Shown: positions 51,290 to 60,505 of the stretch, in pieces
How positions within the stretch are numbered: the stretch's first letter is position 1
Layout: each line of letters starts with the position of its first letter
DNA from: Providencia rettgeri
GTDB lineage: Bacteria > Pseudomonadota > Gammaproteobacteria > Enterobacterales > Enterobacteriaceae
Assembly (NCBI RefSeq): GCF_013255915.1
Contig: NZ_CP053896.1
Location: 4,278,001 to 4,342,000, forward strand
Reading direction: 5' to 3'
DNA length: 64,000 nt
Notes under the pieces: model-generated
Seen by the model: the letters and a program-made list of their open reading frames with translations, nothing else
What the model was told of the DNA's origin: nothing
The model's database searches: none
Program-made: the position numbers and the translations under genes

Positions 51290-51341
51290 ATAATTTAAGA
51301 TATCTACCTTACTGTTTTGTGCTTTACTACCCAGACAATGC

Positions 51342-51617
51342 TTAATTCACTAAATAACACATTGAATTATTAAATTGACATTCAGCAATATAATAATTTG
51401 GCTCAATGATAAAACTATATTCTTTTTGTGAAGAAAAACAATTTGTTGTCTGTATTAGTGACGAATGATCAATATCATAATTAATAGGTACAATATCGCC
51501 TTTATTTTTATTCATTAAGCTATTAAATGCTGTTTCTAATTGTTTTTCATATTCCATGATACTCATTCCTTGTTGAATCTGCTTGTCACCATAACCAAAT
51601 TTATCAACGCTGTTCAT
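51342..51617 (-). CDS. Hypothetical 91-residue protein
   Basis: Not recognised. It starts MNSVDKFGYGDKQIQQGMSI with a good AAAGGAG seven bases upstream, so translation is likely. It is soluble, without signal peptide or membrane segment, and has a short helical stretch (about 18-40) followed by a beta-rich C-terminus with three Cys residues (about 60-88). Codon use is very AT-rich compared with flanking core genes. It lies between two copies of one terminator hairpin, suggesting insertion. Confidence 0.6.
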   Translation of the reverse strand: MNSVDKFGYGDKQIQQGMSIMEYEKQLETAFNSLMNKNKGDIVPINYDIDHSSLIQTTNCFSSQKEYSFIIEPNYYIAECQFNNSMCYLVN

Positions 51618-51774
51618 CTATAAACTCCTTTTATGTGTACATTGAAAAATAAAAAATTAAAATGACTGATATAACCAATTAAAACAAGATAAATTGAATA
51701 AAGTTAATCTTAAATTTTAAAGAAAATAATATAGTATTAATTAGATATTATAAATATGGAAGAATATCTATCAG

Positions 51775-51793
51775 CCACCTCAATAAGAGGTGG
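51775..51793 (-). terminator. Terminator after the oxygenase gene, second copy of the hairpin
   Basis: CCACCTC pairs with GAGGTGG around AATAA, 16 bases beyond the oxygenase stop. The 7-bp arms and flanking TA equal those of the prfH terminator, with one base less in the loop. Confidence 0.65.
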
Positions 51794-51809
51794 TAATAGC
51801 CTGAACGGA

Positions 51810-52394
51810 TTAGAGTATTTTTTCTGTTAAAAACCAGCCAGCAATACTTTCTCTTTTTTGTTGAGTAGGTAACACTTCATGTGGAAATTCTTCAGACATA
51901 AAAAAAATCATTCGACCTGCAAGCGGTTCTAATTCAAACAATTGATTGATTTCTTTATCATAGACAACAAGTTCACCTCCATCTCCAGCTTGCCATGCTT
52001 CATTCATATATAAAACAGTGGTTACCTTGCGACGCCCTTGTCCTCTTGGGTTATCAAGATGCTTTTTATAAAACCCACCATTAGGATAACGGCAGAAATG
52101 CGTTTCAAAATCACGCAGACCAAGATAAAGCTGGCAGTTAAGCTCTTGCCTAACCTGCTCCATTTTATCGAGATAATTAACGATAGGCTCCCCCATTTCA
52201 GGTTCTAGCCAAACAGTTTGATCAGCACGAATACTTTTATTTCCTTGTAAGGTATCGCCGCGCCCAATACGTGCATCCTGTAGGGTATCTGGGATACTAT
52301 TTTTGATGGTTTGTATATGTTGCAGGCTCATGAAATCGTCCCACACATACCAACCTTGTGAGGAAAGTGAATCAATAAGTTTATCCATTGACAT
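51810..52394 (-). CDS. 2-oxoglutarate/Fe(II)-dependent oxygenase (prolyl 4-hydroxylase-like)
   Basis: 194 residues. The jelly-roll iron site is intact: His112 and Asp114 (KKHLDNP), distal His172 (EFPHEVLP), and the 2-oxoglutarate-binding Arg181 (KRESIAGWF). The domain fills residues 85-190; the N-terminal part is a helical cap. Such proteins hydroxylate protein side chains or small molecules; the substrate here is unknown. The Shine-Dalgarno is weak and a second ATG two codons on is possible. It is 253 bases downstream of the coiled-coil gene on the same strand, but a terminator intervenes. Confidence 0.85.
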   Translation of the reverse strand: MSMDKLIDSLSSQGWYVWDDFMSLQHIQTIKNSIPDTLQDARIGRGDTLQGNKSIRADQTVWLEPEMGEPIVNYLDKMEQVRQELNCQLYLGLRDFETHFCRYPNGGFYKKHLDNPRGQGRRKVTTVLYMNEAWQAGDGGELVVYDKEINQLFELEPLAGRMIFFMSEEFPHEVLPTQQKRESIAGWFLTEKIL

Positions 52395-52584
52395 GATGAG
52401 TCTTAGAAAAGTTAATTAGGTAATATTTTATACTTCATTGAGATATAGTTTTAAAATTAAAAACTTAAATCCTAATGATTGATACGGCATATCAAAGTCA
52501 ATCACTAAAAAGATAGTGATAGTTATCATAGAGTAAACTAGAAAAGAGATTCAAAATTACATAAATAACATACTCATTCCATAG

Positions 52585-52615
52585 TAAAAAAGCACTCCAT
52601 CCATATTGAGTGCTT
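52585..52615 (-). terminator. Terminator after the coiled-coil protein gene
   Basis: On the minus strand AAGCACTC pairs with GAGTGCTT around a ten-base loop and runs into TTTTT. It lies 31 bases beyond the stop. Confidence 0.85.
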
Positions 52616-52646
52616 ACTATAAAATCAAATTAAACGATTGATTGAC

Positions 52647-54071
52647 TTAGCAGAATGCAGTTCTTCCAATACCACCACAAGAACAACGTGCCACTGGGTT
52701 AAGAAGACTTACCTGCCCTAGGTTTTTATTTACTTCACTATTCCCCTCTTCCGCCGATTGGAAAGCCGTAATTCGTTCTGAAATTAATTCGCTTTGAATT
52801 ACGGGTTGAACTAATGTATTACCATCTTGATTTTCAATCATTTTTTGAGAACGAATTGACCAGTGAAGTTCAACATCTTTGATAGTTTCTTTAATGCTAT
52901 GCATTTCTTCATTATATCTTTTAATATTTAAAGATAGATGATTTTTAAAAGGCCCTGAATTTACTTCTAATTCGCCTTGTTTTTCCATTTCAATATTTAG
53001 CTTATCAATATATTGATTTAATTCGTCTAATACTTTTAGTAAATTTGATTCCTGTAGTTCACTTATCCTACTTAACTCATTTAATACATGCTTATCTTTT
53101 GCTATGCTAGGGCTTTCTACTCTATACAATGAAATATTTCTACGTAATGACCTTATTTCTTCTATTTCTGAATTAGTTTTATGTTCGTTCAACTCACTTA
53201 GGCCTTTAAACACATTTAATTGTTCATCAAATACTTTTACATTTTTATGAATTTTTTCCTCTAACATTCTCATCGAATCATCTATCTGTTTTTGGCTATA
53301 TTTATCAGTAACAACCGAACTGGAGCCCCAAGCTCTTCCTTTATTTAATAGCTGTACTGAACGAGATTTCAAATCATTTATAGACGAAACAAATTTTTCA
53401 ATTTCATCATCTATCTCTTTTTTATTTTTTATTGTCTCAATTTCTATGTTATCTAACTGTAAATCAATTTTTCGTTCATCTTCTAATAACTTAGATGCTC
53501 TGTTTTTCAATGATTTTAGCTTAGCGTTATGATAATTTATTGAGATAGATACAATACCTGTTTTAACTTTATTAAACGAAGTATTTAGATGGGTTATTTC
53601 ATTATTTATCTTTACTAAAGTAGATTTTTCATTATTTAACATACCCTCTTTTGTCTCATGAGGGATTTTTTTGATTACAAAAATACTTTCTAGTAGTTTA
53701 TGGTCACCACCAATATTTTTATTTTGCTTATTTATTTCCAACTCTATTTTATACTTAGAAAACTTACTAGCCTCAAAATATAAAATCTCATTACCGATAT
53801 TTTCCTTGTTATATTTGCTAGCAAGATTTTTCATTGCTAGTAAATTACCTTCAAAAAATTTAATAGCTTTATTCACCTCATCTATTTTAGCGGTCACTTC
53901 ACTATTTATATTTGTTTTTTCAGATAAATATTCATAACCATATTCATCTTGAATTTTCATTACTAATGAAGACTTCAGTTTCTTAATTTTATTTAAACGA
54001 TTTTCAGCAGAAAAAATTAACGAGTCTATTTTTTTAAAATCATAAATATTTAAATTAAAATCAATTTCCAT
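52647..54071 (-). CDS. Large coiled-coil protein of unknown function with a Cys-containing tail
   Basis: 474 residues from the ATG (MEIDFNLNIYDF) with AAAGGG upstream; an ATG seven codons earlier lacks a ribosome site. Not recognised. It is rich in Lys, Asn, Ile and Glu, with long heptad-like helices over roughly residues 10-100, 150-240 and 260-400. No signal peptide or membrane segment is seen. The last 12 residues, CSCGGIGRTAFC, put Cys at 463, 465 and at the C-terminus, in contrast to a body without Cys. Very AT-rich; probably acquired. A secreted effector or structural protein is possible but not shown. Confidence 0.65.
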   Translation of the reverse strand: MEIDFNLNIYDFKKIDSLIFSAENRLNKIKKLKSSLVMKIQDEYGYEYLSEKTNINSEVTAKIDEVNKAIKFFEGNLLAMKNLASKYNKENIGNEILYFEASKFSKYKIELEINKQNKNIGGDHKLLESIFVIKKIPHETKEGMLNNEKSTLVKINNEITHLNTSFNKVKTGIVSISINYHNAKLKSLKNRASKLLEDERKIDLQLDNIEIETIKNKKEIDDEIEKFVSSINDLKSRSVQLLNKGRAWGSSSVVTDKYSQKQIDDSMRMLEEKIHKNVKVFDEQLNVFKGLSELNEHKTNSEIEEIRSLRRNISLYRVESPSIAKDKHVLNELSRISELQESNLLKVLDELNQYIDKLNIEMEKQGELEVNSGPFKNHLSLNIKRYNEEMHSIKETIKDVELHWSIRSQKMIENQDGNTLVQPVIQSELISERITAFQSAEEGNSEVNKNLGQVSLLNPVARCSCGGIGRTAFC

Positions 54072-54221
54072 ATTAATCCCTTTGATTTTCATATAATTAA
54101 AAACATAATTTGATATCTATATTGCGTTTTTATATTATATTAAAGACAAAGGAGTGACTAATTTATTATTTGTATAATAAAAACAAATTATAATTATTTT
54201 AAACCTATATTTCATTTAAAT

Positions 54222-54260
54222 AAATAAAGTAGAAATATTATTCAGATTTCTACTTTATTT
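54222..54260. terminator. Long AT-rich hairpin after uvrD
   Basis: A perfect 15-bp stem (AAATAAAGTAGAAAT and its complement) with a nine-base loop lies 12 bases beyond the uvrD stop. It is the only candidate terminator between uvrD and the accessory region. Its low GC content makes it a weak one. Confidence 0.55.
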
Positions 54261-54271
54261 ATACTTGTCTA

Positions 54272-56434
54272 TTACAGTTTCTCAAGCTTCGCATATGAAG
54301 CCACCAGCCATTTAATTCCTTGGCCTTGGAAAGCGATTTGTAAACGACAGTGTTCACCACTACCTTCAAGGTTAATAATCGTGCCTTCTCCAAATTTAGG
54401 ATGAACTACACGCTGCCCTAATGCATAACCCGAATCATTTTGGCTAATTGGGGTACCAAGGCGTTGATGGCTAACTGGTCTTGAAACCTGCGCTCGCAAA
54501 CGAACTTCTTCAACACACTCGGTTGGTAGCTCACCGATAAAACGAGAAGGCCTGTGATAAACTTCTTTGCCATATAAACGACGACTTTCAGCGTAGGTGA
54601 TAGTCAGTTTTTCCATTGCTCGGGTAATACCGACATAAGCAAGGCGACGTTCTTCTTCAAGACGACCACTTTCATCCATCGACATTTGGCTTGGGAACAT
54701 ACCTTCTTCCATTCCCACAATGAATACAACTGGAAACTCCAGGCCTTTAGCCGAATGCAAAGTCATCAATTGAACGGCATCTTGACTAACATCCGCTTGT
54801 CCATCTCCTGCTTCCAATGCTGCATGAGAAAGAAAAGCCTGCAATGGCATTAAGTCTTGGTCTTCGTCTTGATAGCTGAAATCACGGGTTGCATTGACTA
54901 ACTCTTCCAAGTTTTCAATTCGAGCCTGTGCTTTTTCGCCTTTTTCTTGCTCATACATCGCTCGTAGGCCTGAGTCGTTAATGACTCGATCAGCTTGGAC
55001 GTGTAATGGCATGTCTTGGGTTTCTTTAGCTAATGCATCGACTAATTCTAAGAAACGCTCGATTGCAGCGGCTGCCCTACCTCCCAACACCTGCTCGCGA
55101 AGTAAGTACTCACAACTTTCCCATAATGTTAGTTGTTGATCCCGTGCAGTTTGGCGAACAGTATCTAATGTTCTATCTCCGATGCCACGTGTTGGTGTAT
55201 TGACCACCCGCTCGAAGGAAGCATCATCATTACGATTTGCTATTAATCTTAAATAAGAAAGTGCATCTTTAATCTCTTGGCGTTCAAAGAAACGTTGCCC
55301 ACCATAAATACGATATGGCATAGCACCTTGGATGAGCGCCTCTTCTAATACACGAGACTGTGCATTACTCCGGTACAGCATGGCACAATCTTGTAGGGCT
55401 CCACCATTTTCATGCCATTGTTTAATGCGCCCAACCACATAACGTGCTTCATCTAACTCATTAAAAGCGCAGTAAAGGGAAATGGGTTCACCATCTCCGC
55501 CTTCTGTCCATAAATTTTTCCCTAAGCGGTCACTGTTATTCGCGATCAATGCGTTCGCCGCTTTTAATATATTATTCGTCGAGCGATAATTTTGCTCAAG
55601 GCGGATAGTTTCTGCACCAGGAAAATCATTGAGAAAACGCTGGATATTTTCTACTTGAGCCCCACGCCAACCATAGATTGACTGGTCATCATCACCAACA
55701 ATCATGACTTTGCCAGTTTCCCCTGCGAGTACACGGATCCATGCATATTGGATATTATTGGTATCTTGGAATTCATCGACGAGAATATTCGTAAAACGCT
55801 CACGATAATGCTGTAGTACATGGGGCTTGTTTAACCACAGTTCATGGGCACGTAATAGTAGCTCAGCAAAATCCACCAGTCCGGCTCTATCACAGGCCTC
55901 TTGGTAAGCTTGGTATACTTTTAGCCATGTGGCTTCGACTGGGTTTCCGTAAGCTTCAATGTGCTGAGGACGCAAACCCTCATCTTTTTTACCGTTGATG
56001 TACCACATACCCTGACGTGGTGGCCATTGTTTTTCATCTAAATTCATCGCCTTAAGTAAGCGACGAATTAAACGGTATTGGTCATCACTATCGAGAATTT
56101 GAAAATCCTGCGGTAAATTGGCATCCATATAATGTTGGCGTAATAAACGATGCGCTAAGCCATGGAATGTTCCTATCCACATACCGCCTTCACTAGTACC
56201 AATCAATTGATTGATTCTATGGCGCATTTCTGCTGCCGCTTTGTTCGTGAACGTCACTGCCATAATTGAAAATGGGGAAGCATTTTCCACAGACATCAGC
56301 CATGCAATTCGATGCACTAGCACCCGAGTTTTACCACTACCTGCCCCCGCAAGGACAAGTAAATTGGTACGCGGGGCGGCAACCGCTTCGCGCTGTTTGT
56401 CATTAAGGCCTTCAAGCAGATAAGAGACGTCCAT
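54272..56434 (-). CDS. uvrD: DNA helicase II UvrD
   Basis: 720 residues from MDVSYLLEGLNDKQREAV, the E. coli length; four upstream codons are open but unsupported. It is an SF1A helicase with Walker A LAGAGSGKTRVL, DEFQDTN, VGDDDQSIYGWRGA and VGITRAMEKL. It works in nucleotide excision repair, mismatch repair and clearing RecA filaments. The C-terminal Tudor-like RNA-polymerase-binding segment is present. E. coli has corA upstream at its other side; here the accessory region begins. Confidence 0.97.
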   Translation of the reverse strand: MDVSYLLEGLNDKQREAVAAPRTNLLVLAGAGSGKTRVLVHRIAWLMSVENASPFSIMAVTFTNKAAAEMRHRINQLIGTSEGGMWIGTFHGLAHRLLRQHYMDANLPQDFQILDSDDQYRLIRRLLKAMNLDEKQWPPRQGMWYINGKKDEGLRPQHIEAYGNPVEATWLKVYQAYQEACDRAGLVDFAELLLRAHELWLNKPHVLQHYRERFTNILVDEFQDTNNIQYAWIRVLAGETGKVMIVGDDDQSIYGWRGAQVENIQRFLNDFPGAETIRLEQNYRSTNNILKAANALIANNSDRLGKNLWTEGGDGEPISLYCAFNELDEARYVVGRIKQWHENGGALQDCAMLYRSNAQSRVLEEALIQGAMPYRIYGGQRFFERQEIKDALSYLRLIANRNDDASFERVVNTPTRGIGDRTLDTVRQTARDQQLTLWESCEYLLREQVLGGRAAAAIERFLELVDALAKETQDMPLHVQADRVINDSGLRAMYEQEKGEKAQARIENLEELVNATRDFSYQDEDQDLMPLQAFLSHAALEAGDGQADVSQDAVQLMTLHSAKGLEFPVVFIVGMEEGMFPSQMSMDESGRLEEERRLAYVGITRAMEKLTITYAESRRLYGKEVYHRPSRFIGELPTECVEEVRLRAQVSRPVSHQRLGTPISQNDSGYALGQRVVHPKFGEGTIINLEGSGEHCRLQIAFQGQGIKWLVASYAKLEKL

Positions 56435-56521
56435 AGTTACCATCAAAGCAAAACAGTGGTTAATACCACTGTGAGGTTATTAACAATGGCTATTGCCACT
56501 GTATTTTTATACAGGAAATAA

Positions 56522-57238
56522 TTATACCAATGATAAGAGAGAATCCAACCGCGAAATTTCTACATGCGGTAATAAACGACCCTCTTTCTCTTCCATCAGT
56601 GTTTTTTGTTCTGTGTTTATCCAGCAAGCTTGCATACCGCTGTTAATTGCACCTTCAACATCCGTTAACAGGTTGTCCCCGACATGAAGAATAAATTGTG
56701 GCTCAATTTCAAGTCGCTTTGCTGCTAAACGATACATATCACAAAATGGCTTTGAGCGCCCATCAGGCCCCGCTTTCAATACAAATTGAAAATATTGGCC
56801 TAACCCACACGCTTCCGGCTCTGCGTTACCATTAGTAATCGCCACCAACGGAACTTTTTCTGCAAGTTGGCACAATGTTTCATGGGTGGATTTCGGGACA
56901 TCAATTCTATTTCGCCAATATGTGAAATGCGCCATGATGTCATCCGCCCCTTTTTGTGCCGCTTCTTTCGAGTAACCATAATGGCAAAGCATCATTTTGG
57001 AAGAGAGCCAACGCCAACGTGATATATCATGATAAATATCAGGCTCTTGTTCTTCAACAAGACGGCGAAAAGCATAAAGATCTTCATTACTAAAATGATT
57101 AAAGCGCGGATCATATTCACGAACAAAACGTAAAACTTCTTCTTCCGTTTTATCAATAACTGGGTGGTTATCGTAAAGCGTGTCATCCAAATCAAACGTG
57201 ATCGCCAGAATGGGTGATAACGGACGGTAAAAATGCAT
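56522..57238 (-). CDS. yigB: HAD-family phosphatase YigB
   Basis: 238 residues, HAD subfamily IA: nucleophile motif [12 protein letters not shown], motif [10 protein letters not shown], lysine in SKPF and motif [15 protein letters not shown]. In E. coli YigB dephosphorylates FMN and 5-amino-6-ribitylamino-uracil phosphate in riboflavin metabolism. Its ATG overlaps the xerC stop by one base (TAATG), so translation is coupled. Confidence 0.95.
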   Translation of the reverse strand: MHFYRPLSPILAITFDLDDTLYDNHPVIDKTEEEVLRFVREYDPRFNHFSNEDLYAFRRLVEEQEPDIYHDISRWRWLSSKMMLCHYGYSKEAAQKGADDIMAHFTYWRNRIDVPKSTHETLCQLAEKVPLVAITNGNAEPEACGLGQYFQFVLKAGPDGRSKPFCDMYRLAAKRLEIEPQFILHVGDNLLTDVEGAINSGMQACWINTEQKTLMEEKEGRLLPHVEISRLDSLLSLV

Positions 57239-58173
57239 TAAGGTTTCTCCCTCTTTGCTCTCGGATGAGCCACATCATAAACGTTTGCTAAGTGCTGAAA
57301 ATCAAGGTGCGTATAGATTTGTGTTGTCGATAAATTTGCATGCCCAAGAAGTTCTTGCACTCCACGTAAATTCCCACTTGATTCAAGGATATGTGTCGCA
57401 AAAGAGTGGCGTAATTTATGGGGATTAATGTGGCTATTAACCCCTTGTTTTATTCCCCATTGCTCAAAACGTTTCTGTACGTTCCGATTCGAAATACGTT
57501 TACCGCTTTGGGTTGAAATAAAAACGGCGTCATCTTCAGGGTCATAGAGCTCTCGCATCTCAAGCCAACGTTGTAGCCAACTCACCGCAGTTTTACCCAT
57601 TGGCACTCTGCGCTCTTTACTCCCTTTCCCCATTACCCACACTTCGGCCGTATTTAAATCAAGATGGCGAACATCTAGCCCGACTAGTTCAGATAAGCGT
57701 AACCCCGCGCCATACATCACTTCAAGCATCGTTCGGTCACGTACAACAAGAGGGTCGCCACTATCCATGTTCAAAAGTTGGGAGACTTCATCCACATCCA
57801 TATTCTTAGGAAGGCGCTTTTTGGATTTAGGGGCATGGATTGCTTTTGCGGGGTTTGCGGGTAATTCCCCCTGCTGTACCATCCAATCAAAAAAACTACG
57901 CAGCGATGATAACCGCAACGCCATACTTGCTGCTTGTAAACCCGATTTGCGACTTTTAGCCGCAATGTTGCGCACAATCGTCGCATCTACTTTTTGCCAT
58001 TCGTGGATATTTAATAAGGCTAACATCTCCACAATAACGCTCAGTTGGCGACGATAGTTAGTAATAGTAACCGGACTTAGCCGGCGTTCAACACGCAGAT
58101 AATACAGAAAGGCCTCAATTTGGCTCATCAGCCCTTCCGGCTGGTTTTTTACAGGCGTTCTATCCATTGGCAT
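57238..58173 (-). CDS. xerC: Tyrosine recombinase XerC
   Basis: 311 residues from the ATG with GAGG six bases upstream, overlapping yigA by 25 bases. E. coli XerC has 298; the extra 13 are N-terminal ([15 protein letters not shown]), and a later ATG would give 296. The N-terminal SAM-like DNA-binding domain is followed by the catalytic domain: Arg in [11 protein letters not shown], Lys in [30 protein letters not shown] with the nucleophile Tyr. With XerD it resolves chromosome dimers at dif. Confidence 0.96.
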   Translation of the reverse strand: MPMDRTPVKNQPEGLMSQIEAFLYYLRVERRLSPVTITNYRRQLSVIVEMLALLNIHEWQKVDATIVRNIAAKSRKSGLQAASMALRLSSLRSFFDWMVQQGELPANPAKAIHAPKSKKRLPKNMDVDEVSQLLNMDSGDPLVVRDRTMLEVMYGAGLRLSELVGLDVRHLDLNTAEVWVMGKGSKERRVPMGKTAVSWLQRWLEMRELYDPEDDAVFISTQSGKRISNRNVQKRFEQWGIKQGVNSHINPHKLRHSFATHILESSGNLRGVQELLGHANLSTTQIYTHLDFQHLANVYDVAHPRAKREKP

Positions 58174-58853
58174 AATAACCTCGGTAGAATTTGAGCGACT
58201 TTCTCCAACATGACCGTTCCCATACCATGTTGATAATGTTCACGATCACGGCTAGTAAAAATGACCATACCTGATTCACCATGATGACCAAACAATGAAA
58301 TGGCGACTGAGCCAACATTTAACGCATCAGGTAAAAGTAGTTGGATTTCAGGGCCATTTAATCGGCCGAGGTAGTTTCGCTTATCACCAAAGCGTTGAAT
58401 CCTCACGGGTTCAAAAACACGACGCGAGATAACTAATTGATGTGCATCCAAAGGTGCAGACAAATGCCAACTGTCACTAAACAAGCGTACCTGAGCACCG
58501 GATAAACCCAGTTTTTTTGCCCAACGGTTTAGCGCTAACAGCATTTGCTGTAAACTTTCTGCTGATGACATTTCAATCACCAACACTAACAACTCATCAA
58601 AAAGCTCTACATTTTCATGAGCTTGCTCAACCATAAACCGAATATCTTGTTCGAGCTCTTTGATTTTCAACCGTTGACGGCTCATGACTAACTCAGGCAA
58701 TGAAATCGCTTCCCGCACAACATGTGGGACTTTTAGTTGCTCCAACAGCTGTGCATTACGAAGAAAAAAATAAGGGTTTTCCGTTAAATAGCGCACGACA
58801 TCAAGCTCATCAATTTGATGAACCATTTCCTGTGCTTTTTTGGTTTTATCCAT
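58149..58853 (-). CDS. yigA: DUF484 (GAF-like) protein YigA
   Basis: 234 residues, colinear with E. coli YigA (235). A coiled-coil start (about 1-60, [15 protein letters not shown]) is followed by a GAF-like domain. Function is unknown; the gene is invariably between dapF and xerC in this group. It overlaps xerC and lies 24 bases after dapF, so a dapF-yigA-xerC-yigB operon is likely. Confidence 0.93.
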   Translation of the reverse strand: MDKTKKAQEMVHQIDELDVVRYLTENPYFFLRNAQLLEQLKVPHVVREAISLPELVMSRQRLKIKELEQDIRFMVEQAHENVELFDELLVLVIEMSSAESLQQMLLALNRWAKKLGLSGAQVRLFSDSWHLSAPLDAHQLVISRRVFEPVRIQRFGDKRNYLGRLNGPEIQLLLPDALNVGSVAISLFGHHGESGMVIFTSRDREHYQHGMGTVMLEKVAQILPRLLCQWIERL

Positions 58854-58877
58854 TTTTTCCTCTTCGGCTATTCAAAA

Positions 58878-59702
58878 TTAGAGTTGAATGACTCCATCAT
58901 AAACATGCGTTGCAGGACCTGTCATATAAAGAGGCGACCCAGGACCTTCCCAAGAAATATCTAATGAGCCCCCCGGCAAATCGACTTTAACCCGCTTCGC
59001 CAGTAGCCCTTGAGTAATCCCAACCGCGACAGCTGCGCATGCTCCGCTACCACACGCCTGAGTTTCCCCAGCTCCACGTTCATAAACGCGCAAGCGAATA
59101 TGGTCAGCACTGATAATTTCCATAAAGCCAATATTGGCACGTTCTGGAAAACGCTCATGATTTTCTAAAGCGGGGCCTAAAACTTCGACTTCTGCCGTAT
59201 GAATACTTTCAACTTGAATGACACAATGCGGGTTACCCATTGAGACAACCCCACACAGCACTGTACGTTCTTGTGCTCGAATAATATAGGTCTTTTCTTC
59301 TTTAACTGCACGAAATGGCACTCTCTGTGGTTCAAAATCAGGTTCGCCCATATTAACGCAGACACCATCATTCTCATTTATGGTTAATGTCATACGCCCC
59401 GACTGAGTGCTGACTTTAATTTTTTGCTTATTCGTTAAGCCTTTGAGCCTAACAAAACGAGCAAAACAGCGGGCTCCATTACCACATTGAGCGACTTCAC
59501 TGCCATCCGCATTAAAAATACGATAATGAAAATCAAGGTCAGGGTCATAAGGGGCTTCAACTAATAGTAGTTGATCGAACCCAACCCCTGTGTGTCTATC
59601 CGCTAATCGACAAATCAATTCAGGCGAAAAATATACATTTTGTGTAACGCCATCGACAACCATGAAGTCATTGCCTAAGCCATGCATTTTAGAAAATTGC
59701 AT
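58878..59702 (-). CDS. dapF: Diaminopimelate epimerase
   Basis: 274 residues from [17 protein letters not shown]; four upstream codons are open. It converts LL- to meso-diaminopimelate for lysine and peptidoglycan. The two active-site cysteines are in AQCGNGARC and [10 protein letters not shown], with matching twofold repeats. It follows lptM closely, as in E. coli. Confidence 0.97.
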   Translation of the reverse strand: MQFSKMHGLGNDFMVVDGVTQNVYFSPELICRLADRHTGVGFDQLLLVEAPYDPDLDFHYRIFNADGSEVAQCGNGARCFARFVRLKGLTNKQKIKVSTQSGRMTLTINENDGVCVNMGEPDFEPQRVPFRAVKEEKTYIIRAQERTVLCGVVSMGNPHCVIQVESIHTAEVEVLGPALENHERFPERANIGFMEIISADHIRLRVYERGAGETQACGSGACAAVAVGITQGLLAKRVKVDLPGGSLDISWEGPGSPLYMTGPATHVYDGVIQL

Positions 59703-59723
59703 TTCACGCTCCATAGAGGTGGC

Positions 59724-59909
59724 TTACTGATTATTTGTTGTTTGAGCAGGCTCTTTGGCAGTACTGTCTTGTGCGGTAGGTTGCACATCAGATGCCTTAG
59801 CCGGAGCTGCAGTTTCTTCCGGCGGAAAATACAACGGGCCTTTTAAGCCACAGCCAGAAAGGGTAAATAAAACAACTAGTGCACTAAGCCCAATTAAACT
59901 TTTTTTCAT
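59724..59909 (-). CDS. lptM: LptM (YifL), small outer-membrane lipoprotein
   Basis: 61 residues from MKKSLIGLSALVVLF; the open frame runs 16 codons further without support. Lipobox LSGC with Cys20, then the family block GLKGPLYFPP and a Thr/Gln-rich tail. In E. coli LptM binds the LptDE translocon and promotes its oxidative maturation. The lptM-dapF-yigA-xerC-yigB-uvrD order is conserved. It is divergent from cyaY. Confidence 0.95.
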   Translation of the reverse strand: MKKSLIGLSALVVLFTLSGCGLKGPLYFPPEETAAPAKASDVQPTAQDSTAKEPAQTTNNQ

Positions 59910-60144
59910 TCTTTTTCGCCCGTAATACTCACTTTTGACATCTGATATTTTACACAATAACAGGAGTGGCCTCGCAAATCACGCCTGTTTATCCAGCATG
60001 TTGATATTATATACTTTAGGCTAAATTTAGTCTGAAATTTTTAGCGGGTATGCTGAGATTGACCCCAATGCAGGTTCCCTCCTATAATTTCAATTAACAA
60101 TAATAATTTCAATTAAACCATTGTGAGCAAACAGGAAATTAATC

Positions 60145-60462
60145 GTGAATGACAGCGAATTTCATCAGCTAGCAGAAACGCTACTGAGCACCATCGAGGA
60201 GCATTTAGATAATTATGAGGGTGATGCCGATATTGATTGTGAAATCAATGGTGGTGTGATGACTCTTAGCTTTGAAGATGGCAGTAAAATTATTATTAAC
60301 AAACAAGAGGCATTCCACCAAATATGGTTAGCAACTAAACAGGGTGGGTACCATTATGATTATAAACAAGGTAATTGGGTTTGTGACCGTTCAGGGCATG
60401 AATTCAAAACTAAACTAGCCGAGGCAATTGCTTTTCAAAGCCAAGAGCCCTTTTCGTTCTAA
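60145..60462 (+). CDS. cyaY: Frataxin-like iron-sulfur protein CyaY
   Basis: 105 residues from GTG ([14 protein letters not shown]), nearly the E. coli length. The acidic helix ([20 protein letters not shown]) binds iron, and [12 protein letters not shown] is the conserved sheet. It regulates IscS during Fe-S assembly. It converges with cyaA; the two stops are 43 bases apart. Confidence 0.96.
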   Translation: MNDSEFHQLAETLLSTIEEHLDNYEGDADIDCEINGGVMTLSFEDGSKIIINKQEAFHQIWLATKQGGYHYDYKQGNWVCDRSGHEFKTKLAEAIAFQSQEPFSF

Positions 60463-60505
60463 GCTTTACGAATTTATACGGTGGGCAGCGCAAAACTGCC
60501 TACCA

